A DNA stretch of 32,108 bases. Origin: Acidobacteriaceae bacterium (lineage in GTDB: Bacteria; Acidobacteriota; Terriglobia; Terriglobales; Acidobacteriaceae). The position numbers were made by a program, and so were the translations under genes. Below are positions 25,809 through 32,108 of this stretch, one piece after another. The notes beneath the pieces were generated by a model that was given only the letters and a program-made list of their open reading frames with translations, made no database searches and was not told the origin of the DNA. How positions within the stretch are numbered: the stretch's first letter is position 1; the number at the start of each line of letters is the position of its first letter. Where the stretch lies: the NCBI GenBank assembly GCA_003152695.1, contig PMAT01000028.1, forward strand, positions 63,498 to 95,605, written 5' to 3'.

Positions 25809-26977
25809 CTAATCGGCTGGACTTCGGTTTGCGGCTGGTTCCTCGCCCACGACTCGGCTGCAGCGATTCGCTTGCCAATCGACGGATGCGAGTGGAAGAT
25901 GTACTCGATGAACTTCGAGGGCTCGCGCTCCGCCAGGTTCTGATCGGCCAACTTCTGCATCGAGCTGATGAAGGGCGCGATGGCGGGGATATTCTCCCAT
26001 GCATAACGGTCCGCTTCGCGTTCATGGCGGCGTGAGATCGCATTCAAGGCCGGCATCAGCAGAAATCCCAGAAGCGTCGCGACCAGCACGATGAGAGGCA
26101 AGTTGGCAAAATCGTAGAGCCGGGGCCCGAGCGCCGCGAACCACTCCTTCGCGATAACGAAACGAAGCACCTGATTGATGAGCCAGAACCCGAAAAACGT
26201 GATTCCCACCTGCATCAAAATGCCCTTCAGAATGTGCCGGCGCACGTGGTGCCCGAGTTCGTGCGCGAGGACCGCTTCGATCTCGTCGTCGCTGTAATGC
26301 TGGAGCAGAGTGTCGGACAGAATGATGCGGCGGGTCGAACCCAATCCAGTGAGCGCGGCGTTCGCTTTCTTCGACTTCTCCGACAGCTTCCATTCGTACA
26401 CGCCGCGCACCCGGGTGCCGGCGCGCTCGCCGAGTTTGGTCAGCCGCTCGCGCAGGGCATCGTTCTCCAGCGGCTGGAATTTATAGAAGATCGGCATCAG
26501 CACCACCGGCGCAAGCTGCGCCATCAGCAGGAACAGCCCGACAAAGACGGCCCAGGCTATGATCCACCAGCGCTGCGGCGCAATCCGGATAATCGCGTAC
26601 ACGATTTCCACCATGATGGCGCCCAGCACCAGTCCGACCAGCCATCCCTTGCATTCGTCCCAAAGCCAGCCACGCAACTTCTGATTGGAAAGATGGTATT
26701 GGTGCTCAAGGCGGAAGCCAATGAAGTCGAAGGGCGCACTGAGAACTTTGGCGATGACCGAGAACATCAGCACATACAGAAAAACGGCAAGGAAGTAATA
26801 CTGGTGCGCGCCGAGGTAAGACCAGTCGCGGAGTTTGCCGGTCCATCCCGTGACCAGCAACACCACCAGCAAGGCGAAACCGATGACCGCGTCCGTCAGG
26901 CTGAGCCAGCGCTGAATGCGGTTATAGCGGCGTACCTCCGGCGAGTCGGCCGGTCGCGGAATTGAAGTGGTTGCCAT
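25805..26977 (-). CDS. M48A metalloprotease, Ste24/CAAX-prenyl-protease-like
   Basis: This 390-residue integral membrane zinc protease has about six hydrophobic helices. HELGHH (His239, Glu240, His243) is the zinc site, and HEREADRYA supplies Glu319 as the third ligand, with Asp323 (ExxxD). The N-terminal region FRLEHQYHLSNQKLRGWLWD (about 88-107) and ARLTGLG-type NAALTGLGSTRRIILSDTLL (206-225) match Ste24/CAAX protease 1, longer than HtpX. In bacteria, which do not make CAAX-prenylated proteins as such, Ste24 homologues probably act in membrane-protein quality control; the substrate is unknown. It converges on kdsB, with stop codons overlapping (TTAG). It lies 105 nt downstream of the phosphomannomutase gene. 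Confidence 0.92.
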   Translation of the reverse strand: MATTSIPRPADSPEVRRYNRIQRWLSLTDAVIGFALLVVLLVTGWTGKLRDWSYLGAHQYYFLAVFLYVLMFSVIAKVLSAPFDFIGFRLEHQYHLSNQKLRGWLWDECKGWLVGLVLGAIMVEIVYAIIRIAPQRWWIIAWAVFVGLFLLMAQLAPVVLMPIFYKFQPLENDALRERLTKLGERAGTRVRGVYEWKLSEKSKKANAALTGLGSTRRIILSDTLLQHYSDDEIEAVLAHELGHHVRRHILKGILMQVGITFFGFWLINQVLRFVIAKEWFAALGPRLYDFANLPLIVLVATLLGFLLMPALNAISRRHEREADRYAWENIPAIAPFISSMQKLADQNLAEREPSKFIEYIFHSHPSIGKRIAAAESWARNQPQTEVQPIS

Positions 26978-27082
26978 TCAGTTGGAGTTAGTTAAGAGAG
27001 CCGAATGCGCGCAATCGTTGTCTCGATGCTTGCTTCCAGTATGCCAGAAGTGCCGCGGGAAGCGCACGTCAGATGAAATGAA

Positions 27083-28537
27083 CTACTTCGCACCTGCCTC
27101 TGACAGGACTGGCGCGGGGGCTTGAGCGCCGGCGCCGACAAAGGCTTCGGTTTCCTTCAGGATCTGCGAGACCAACTCCGGCGATGCGGCTTCGCAGTAG
27201 ATGCGCAGCAGCGGCTCGGTGCCTGACGCGCGCACCAGCACCCAGGCTTCGGCGCCGTTGCCATAAGTCGGAGCGTCGAGGAAAAACTTCACCCCGTCGA
27301 GTGTTTCCACTTTCTGCACATGGAAGCTTCCGATCATTGCCGGCTTGGCATTGGCACGGCGCATCGCCTCATCCTTCACGTCGGTGCTGAGGTGCAGGTC
27401 GAGACGCCCGTAGTGATGCTCGCCGTATTCCTGTTGCAGGTCGCGCACCAGTTGGCCAAGCGGCTTGCCCTCTTCCGCCATGATGTTGGCCAGTATTAGG
27501 CAATTCAGAATGCCATCGCGCTCCGGCAGGTGCCGGGTTATGCCGATCCCGCCTGATTCTTCCCCGCCGATCAAGATGTCGCGCTCCAGCATGAGATCGC
27601 AAATGTACTTGAAGCCGATACCGCACTCGTTCACCTTGCGGCCATACTTCGCGGCGATGCGGTCGATCATGCGCGTGGTGTTGAATGCCCGAACGATCTC
27701 GCCGGGCCACTGCTTGCGTTTCAGCAGCCACTCCAGAATCAGGCAGAAACACTTGTGCGCATCCACGAAGCTGCCATCGTCGGCGACCGCACCCAGTCTG
27801 TCCGCGTCGCCATCGGTCGCCAGGCCTGCCTGAAAATGGTCGCGCACAACCGTTTCCTGCAGCATGGCAATATGCGGCGGGATGGGCTCGGGATTGATTC
27901 CCGGGAACAACGGATTGAGCTCCCCGCGAATCTCCAGGTGATCGATCCCGCTCTCGGCAAAGATTCCCTTCAGGACGCCCCGTCCTGCGCCGTACATCAC
28001 GTCAATCGCAAACTTAAAGCCAGCCTTCTGAATCAGCTTCAGATCGACAAAGTTCTTGATGGCGGAAATGTAGGGGGCCTTGAAGTCGGCGAGAGTCACG
28101 CTGCCGCCACTGCGCTCCAGACGGGGCGAATCCAGTTCCTCTTCAATCGCCTTCATGATGGCGGGCGTCCCCGATCCCCCATAGCTCGCCTTGTACTTCA
28201 CGCCGTTCCAGTTGAATGGATTGTGGCTGGAGGTGATCATCACGCCGCCCGTCGCCCCCAGATTCTTGACGGCATAAGAGAGTGCCGGAGTGGGCGTGTA
28301 ATCGTCCGAGAGACGCACCGCGATGCCAGAGCCGGCCAGGACTTCGGAGACGATCTCAGCGGCGCGCTGGGATGCAAATCGCGTGTCATAGCCGACGACC
28401 AGCCCCTTGCTGGCGTCCTCGTTCTTGTGGACGTAAGTCGCGATCGCATTGCCGACCCGGCGAACGTTATCAAAAGTGAAATCATCAGCAATGATGCCGC
28501 GCCATCCATCCGTTCCGAACTTGATTGCTGTCGCCAT
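27083..28537 (-). CDS. Phosphomannomutase / phosphoglucomutase
   Basis: This 484-residue alpha-D-phosphohexomutase interconverts hexose 6- and 1-phosphates. The four domain signatures are present: ITSSHNP (catalytic Ser104), TDGDADRLG (Mg2+ loop, 241-249), GGEESGG (sugar specificity, 324-330) and RASGTEPLLRIY (phosphate binding, 436-447). The family cannot be split into mannose or glucose preference by sequence alone, but manA and manC immediately upstream make mannose-6-P to mannose-1-P the likely job. The start is ATG at 28537 (AAAGG 9 nt upstream); a TTG just before it would add one residue. The gap to manC is 40 nt, suggesting an operon. Confidence 0.93.
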   Translation of the reverse strand: MATAIKFGTDGWRGIIADDFTFDNVRRVGNAIATYVHKNEDASKGLVVGYDTRFASQRAAEIVSEVLAGSGIAVRLSDDYTPTPALSYAVKNLGATGGVMITSSHNPFNWNGVKYKASYGGSGTPAIMKAIEEELDSPRLERSGGSVTLADFKAPYISAIKNFVDLKLIQKAGFKFAIDVMYGAGRGVLKGIFAESGIDHLEIRGELNPLFPGINPEPIPPHIAMLQETVVRDHFQAGLATDGDADRLGAVADDGSFVDAHKCFCLILEWLLKRKQWPGEIVRAFNTTRMIDRIAAKYGRKVNECGIGFKYICDLMLERDILIGGEESGGIGITRHLPERDGILNCLILANIMAEEGKPLGQLVRDLQQEYGEHHYGRLDLHLSTDVKDEAMRRANAKPAMIGSFHVQKVETLDGVKFFLDAPTYGNGAEAWVLVRASGTEPLLRIYCEAASPELVSQILKETEAFVGAGAQAPAPVLSEAGAK

Positions 28538-28577
28538 CAATATTTGCCTTTAACTCTGAGTATCCACTAGCGGTGCT

Positions 28578-29690
28578 CTAAACCAGACGCTTGAGTTTTC
28601 GTTCGTCGAGATGCTTCACTACTTTGCCGACGTCCTGCGCGTGCTCGCGCGTGGTGATTAGCAGCGCATCGTCGGTTTCGACGACAATCAGGTTCTTCAC
28701 CCCAACGACAGCGACGAACTTCCGTTTGGAGTGAACAAAGTTTCCCTCAGCATTCAGGGTAAAGTTCTGCTCAGAGACGATGACATTCTCAGCGTCGTTC
28801 TTGCCCACGTTGCGGTGTTCGTAAAGCGCGGTCCAGGAGCCCAGGTCGTTCCATCCGAAGTTTGCCGGAATGCAGTAGATATGCGACTTGCTTTCGCCCT
28901 TGGCGGAGCGCGGTTCGAGCACGGCATAATCCACGCTGATGTTTTCGCACTTAGGGTAAAGTTTGGCGAAGGTCTTCTCGAAGCTGCGAGTGCCGTAGCT
29001 CGCCGCAATTTTCTCCAGCAGCGGCGCCGTGTTCGGCAGATGTTCACGCAGCGCGTTGGCGAGGATGTGCGCACTCCAAATGAACATTCCACTGTTCCAG
29101 AAGAAGTTTCCGGCCTTGACGAATTGCTCGGCGACCTCGGGCAAGGGCTTCTCCGTGAACCGCCGCACCTGAAGTACGCCTTTCTCCAAGGGATCGCCCA
29201 CTTCGATGTAGCCGTAACCGGTTTCCGCGCGCGTGGGAGAAATGCCGACCACAACAATGTTTTCGCCGGCGGCAGCGATTCGGGCGGCCCGACCAATATC
29301 GTCGCGAAAACGCTTCTCATCCACGATCACGTGATCGGAGGGAAACATTCCGATGACTGCGGTGGGGTCGCTCTTCTCCAACAGAAAGGCAGCCAGTCCA
29401 ATTGCCGGAGCCGTGTTCCGTCCGACGGGTTCGGCAATGATCTGCTTCTTTGGAAGACCCTTGAGTTGGCGCACGATAGCTGGGCGCAAATCCTGGTTGG
29501 TGATGATCCAGAATTGTTTTGGCTTGGCCAGCGGCGACAGCCGTTCGACGGTTTCCTGGATCATGCTTTTCTTGCTGTTCAGTGGCAGCAGCTGCTTGGC
29601 CATCCGCTTGCGGCTCAACGGCCAGAAGCGGGTGCCGCGTCCACCAGCGAGAATGACGGGATAAAACGAAAACTTGCCTGAAGTGGCCAC
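28578..29690 (-). CDS. manC: Mannose-1-phosphate guanylyltransferase (GDP-mannose pyrophosphorylase)
   Basis: This 370-residue enzyme makes GDP-mannose from mannose-1-P and GTP. The nucleotide-binding loop LAGGRGTRFWPLSRKRMAKQ (14-33), IAEPVGRNTAPAIGLAA (about 87-103), GMFPSDHVI, GYGYIEVG, RRFTEKP and NFFWNSGMFIW are the standard motifs. It is the short form: the C-terminal cupin-type phosphomannose isomerase domain of bifunctional ManC/AlgA is absent, matching the separate manA upstream. I chose the GTG at 29690 (GAGGAA 11 nt before) because the longer open frame, starting at TTG 72 nt earlier, would add a non-conserved 24-residue extension overlapping manA. Confidence 0.95.
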   Translation of the reverse strand: MATSGKFSFYPVILAGGRGTRFWPLSRKRMAKQLLPLNSKKSMIQETVERLSPLAKPKQFWIITNQDLRPAIVRQLKGLPKKQIIAEPVGRNTAPAIGLAAFLLEKSDPTAVIGMFPSDHVIVDEKRFRDDIGRAARIAAAGENIVVVGISPTRAETGYGYIEVGDPLEKGVLQVRRFTEKPLPEVAEQFVKAGNFFWNSGMFIWSAHILANALREHLPNTAPLLEKIAASYGTRSFEKTFAKLYPKCENISVDYAVLEPRSAKGESKSHIYCIPANFGWNDLGSWTALYEHRNVGKNDAENVIVSEQNFTLNAEGNFVHSKRKFVAVVGVKNLIVVETDDALLITTREHAQDVGKVVKHLDERKLKRLV

Positions 29691-29736
29691 CGAGTTCGAT
29701 TCCTCGCGCCCCGAGGTGGGCGCCCTTGTAAGTGTA

Positions 29737-30723
29737 TTACGGCGCGCTGAGCGATGGCGCAAGCCTCGTCTCCGGCTCTGCGACCGCGCTCGTGGGCAGA
29801 GACATACGCATGACTTCGAGCTCCCACTGCGGCCGCAGTGTGTACTCCGGCACGCTGGCGGGAACGACCACCGCTTCTCCGGTAGCGAAAGTGATGGGCT
29901 CCATGCCTTGCGATTCTACGATTCCTGCCCCGTCTACGGCGACCAGGATGTGAGGAGAGGCGAGTGTGGTCTCCGCGTGGATCGCTTCGCGTAGCCTGAT
30001 CTTCTCGACTTCAAAGAACGGCGAGCGCACCAGAACATCAAGGCCTTCACTTGTGCGGGGAACCACTTTGCCAGCGTTCGTGCGCAGTTTTGTCGCCGCC
30101 AGTCCTTCCGCGATGTGAAGTTCGCGGCCGCGGCCGTAGTCGTACAGGCGATAGGTGGTATCGGATGTCTGCTGCGTTTCGACCAGCACCATTCCGCCGC
30201 CGATGGTATGCACGGTCCCCGCAGCAACATACAGCATGTCCCCCTGATGAACATCCACCCAGTTCAGCAACTCTTCCGCGCGGGTCTCCTGAATTGCCTG
30301 TTTGAATTGCTCCAGAGTCACGCCCGGCTTCAATCCCAGCGCGACTTGAGCGCCGGGCTGGGCGCGCAACGCGTACCAGCATTCGGTCTTTCCGCAGGGC
30401 TGGCCGATTTTGTGCGCCTGCTCATCATCCGGATGGACCTGCACCGACAACTTGTCGCCGGGAAAGAGAAACTTCACCAGCAACGGAAAGCGATCGTCGA
30501 AACGCGCGGCCTTGCCGACCAGATCGCGGCCATATTGCTTCGAAAGCTCGCCCAGCGTGCGACCCGCCAAGGGCCCATTGGCCACACGGTTGTCTTCCCA
30601 AGTTAGCCAGCTCTCGCCAATCGGCTCCTTCACAACTCGGGTGTAAATGGGGCGAAGGTCCCGAACCCCCCAGGGCCGCTCGTCGAAGATGGGCATCAAC
30701 AGGAGTGGGTAAAGTTCAGGCAT
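29737..30723 (-). CDS. manA: Mannose-6-phosphate isomerase, class I (short form)
   Basis: This 328-residue zinc enzyme links fructose-6-P and mannose-6-P. Zinc and active-site motifs: LSVQVHPDDEQAH (His97), GKTECWYAL (Glu114), AAGTVHTIGGG (His172) and VETQQTSDTTYRLYDYGR (182-199, catalytic Arg192). The length and GKTECWY motif fit the Bacillus ManA/Pmi-like short branch of cupin-type isomerases. An upstream in-frame extension is open but overlaps the aminotransferase gene and is rejected; ATG 30723 lies 5 nt after that gene's stop. With manC and the mutase downstream it completes the route from fructose-6-P to GDP-mannose. Confidence 0.94.
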   Translation of the reverse strand: MPELYPLLLMPIFDERPWGVRDLRPIYTRVVKEPIGESWLTWEDNRVANGPLAGRTLGELSKQYGRDLVGKAARFDDRFPLLVKFLFPGDKLSVQVHPDDEQAHKIGQPCGKTECWYALRAQPGAQVALGLKPGVTLEQFKQAIQETRAEELLNWVDVHQGDMLYVAAGTVHTIGGGMVLVETQQTSDTTYRLYDYGRGRELHIAEGLAATKLRTNAGKVVPRTSEGLDVLVRSPFFEVEKIRLREAIHAETTLASPHILVAVDGAGIVESQGMEPITFATGEAVVVPASVPEYTLRPQWELEVMRMSLPTSAVAEPETRLAPSLSAP

Positions 30724-30727
30724 CAGC

Positions 30728-31942
30728 CTACACGCCGGCGAAAAATTTGCGCATGCGCTCCAGACCTCGCTCCAGGTTCTGGGCTGAAACCGCATACGAG
30801 ATCCGGATGTGGTCCTGCGTGCCGAACCCTTCGCCCGGAACCACAACCACGTGCGCTTCATGCAGGAGCTTCCGCGCCACGTCGGACGCCGAATTCAATC
30901 CGCCGCGCTCGAAGTAATGACTGACGTTGGGATACGCGTAGAACGCGCCATTGGGCGAGGCGCACGTGAGTCCGGGAATCGCGCGCAGGCCGGCGACTAC
31001 TTGATCGCGCAGGGAAATGTAGCCAGTGAGCATCTCGCGTACGCATTCCTGCGAACCGGTCAAGGCCGCAACCGCAGCCTTCTGCACGATCGAAGTCGGA
31101 TTTGAGGTGCTCTGGCCCTGCAGCTTCTGCATCGCGCTGATAATCGGCGCAGGCCCCAGTGCGTAACCCAGTCTCCAGCCGGTCATGGCGTAGGTCTTCG
31201 ACAAAGAGCCGATGATGATCAGCCGCTCCTTCACTTCGTGAACGCAACCCGCGGAGAACAGTTGTCCGGTGAAGTTCAAGTACACGTAGCACTCGTCGGA
31301 GACAACATAGATGCCGCGATCATGTGCCAGCCGCAGCACCGCTGTCATGTGCTCGGGCTTCATCACTGCGCCCGACGGATTGCCGGGAGAGTTCAGAACG
31401 ATGACCTTGGTGCGCGGCGTGATCGCGCGCTCGACCATGTCGGCGGTGAGGTCGAAGTCGTGCTTCTCATCGGTGGGAATGTACACCGGCTCGCCGCCAG
31501 CATAGCGGACGATGTCTTTGAACGAAACCCAGTACGGCACCGGCAGAATGACTTCGTCCCCATGGTCCACCAGCACCTGGATAGCATTGAAGAGCGCGTG
31601 CTTGCCGCCCACCGAGGCGATGCAATCCTCGCGCTTGTAGTCGGAGCCGAAATCCTCGGCGTGGCGCCGCACGATAGCATCGCGCAGTTCGGCCGTACCG
31701 CCGACCGCGGTGTACTTGGTGAAGTTGTTATGAATCGCCTCGATGGCCGCCTGCTTGATGTGCGCAGGGGTCGCGAAGTGCGGTTCTCCGGCGCCGAAGT
31801 CCACCAGGTCCACGCCCTGGGCGCGCAGCTTCTCGGCCTCGCCGACCACGGCCATGGTTGCAGAGACTTCGATGCGCTGAATCCGGTTGGTCAGAAACGA
31901 CGAGAGCTGGGTTCCGGCAGCAGTCATGGGTTGGCCCTTCAT
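30728..31942 (-). CDS. Aspartate aminotransferase-like class I (I-beta) PLP enzyme
   Basis: This 404-residue fold-type I aminotransferase has the PLP lysine in SLSKTYAMTGWRLGY (Lys249), NSPGNPSG (Asn188), VVSDECY (Asp216) and Arg257, and C-terminal HIRISYAVS with the carboxylate-binding Arg. The FGAGEPHFATPAHIKQA opening and KYTAVGGTAELRDAI place it in the I-beta group with Thermus/Bacillus-type aspartate aminotransferases, some of which also accept prephenate. Exact substrate range cannot be read. The ATG at 31942 overlaps the coaD stop by 4 nt (ATGA), which supports that start and translational coupling; an alternative ATG lies 15 nt later. Confidence 0.93.
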   Translation of the reverse strand: MKGQPMTAAGTQLSSFLTNRIQRIEVSATMAVVGEAEKLRAQGVDLVDFGAGEPHFATPAHIKQAAIEAIHNNFTKYTAVGGTAELRDAIVRRHAEDFGSDYKREDCIASVGGKHALFNAIQVLVDHGDEVILPVPYWVSFKDIVRYAGGEPVYIPTDEKHDFDLTADMVERAITPRTKVIVLNSPGNPSGAVMKPEHMTAVLRLAHDRGIYVVSDECYVYLNFTGQLFSAGCVHEVKERLIIIGSLSKTYAMTGWRLGYALGPAPIISAMQKLQGQSTSNPTSIVQKAAVAALTGSQECVREMLTGYISLRDQVVAGLRAIPGLTCASPNGAFYAYPNVSHYFERGGLNSASDVARKLLHEAHVVVVPGEGFGTQDHIRISYAVSAQNLERGLERMRKFFAGV

Positions 31943-32108
31943 AAGAGATGAGTTTTCGTGGCGAACGAATGCTTCTCTGCAACCTTTTGGCGGACGCGTT
32001 GCTCGACCAACTCCGGCACGAGTCCGGTCAAGGGACCGCCAAACTTGGCGATCTCCCGCACGATGCGCGAGCTGAGGTAAGAGTACTTTTCGGCGGGCAT
32101 CATGAACA
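31939..32108 (-). CDS. coaD: Phosphopantetheine adenylyltransferase, C-terminal part, cut by window edge
   Basis: The visible 55 residues end a protein whose FMMPAEKYSYLSSRIVREIA and GGPLTGLVPELVEQRV match the CoaD C-terminus (FLMPSPEYSFLSSSLVKEVA...GGDVSGLVP). CoaD adenylates 4'-phosphopantetheine in coenzyme A synthesis. The SSR/SS serines near the active site are present; the catalytic HxGH motif is beyond the window. The stop overlaps the next gene by 4 nt, so the two are co-transcribed. The last 18 or so residues are charged and variable. Confidence 0.92.
   Translation of the reverse strand, partial: FMMPAEKYSYLSSRIVREIAKFGGPLTGLVPELVEQRVRQKVAEKHSFATKTHLL

Noticed and set aside
29691-29762. 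TTG start adding 24 residues to manC
   Set aside because: The extra residues are not conserved, overlap the end of manA, and a GTG with a better ribosome-binding site lies at the expected family start.
30724-30861. Upstream extension of manA into the aminotransferase gene
   Set aside because: The extension is antisense-like in composition (Arg/Trp-rich), and the ATG at 30723 gives the family's normal start just after the upstream stop.

Overview
The window is GC-rich, densely packed bacterial chromosome. Gene content suggests a diderm of the Acidobacteriota (Terriglobia / Koribacter-like), inferred from three things: CMP-Kdo synthetase (lipopolysaccharide core), secreted delta-60-repeat, DUF4097 and low-complexity proteins, and REP-like palindromes of a type I associate with these genomes. 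No marker here proves the phylum. There is no rRNA, tRNA, CRISPR array, transposase or phage gene.

Left part (1-13 kb). The left edge cuts the large subunit of a cytoplasmic group-3-like [NiFe] hydrogenase, preceded by its small subunit on the minus strand. The maturation chaperone gene hypC runs divergently across a 507-bp gap rich in palindromes. Then come asnS, an arginase gene and ddl on the plus strand, and a DUF4097 protein whose Shine-Dalgarno is buried in a perfect 11-bp stem. Convergent to it is a lipoprotein with the active-site pattern of animal-type glutaminyl cyclase, followed by yebC and a delta-60-repeat secreted protein. A repeat-rich gap with a PHO-box-like array precedes an MFS exporter, a VOC-fold protein and folK.

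Middle part (13-24.5 kb). A cupin gene and a sugar-O-methyltransferase-like gene form an overlapping pair downstream of gyrA. A short GT39-like membrane protein and a secreted repeat protein lie between gyrA and gyrB. A REPIN-like tripartite palindrome and a small membrane protein precede gyrB, and gltA (citrate synthase) follows. gyrA, gyrB and yebC each have an extended -10 of the form TGNTATAAT.

Right part (24.5-32 kb). fmdB-type zinc ribbon and kdsB are divergent. kdsB converges on a Ste24-type M48 protease. A minus-strand run coaD-aspartate aminotransferase-manA-manC-phosphomannomutase fills the right end. The last three would convert fructose-6-P to mannose-6-P, mannose-1-P and GDP-mannose, a sugar-nucleotide supply line for surface glycans, fitting the nearby kdsB and glycosyltransferase-like gene.

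I did not find a clear new multigene system. The best leads are regulatory or structural: the sequestered ribosome-binding site, the 11-bp-period TGTCA array, the TCACA-N6-TGTGA dyads near hydrogenase/hypC and gltA, the palindromic repeats, and the glutaminyl-cyclase-like lipoprotein.
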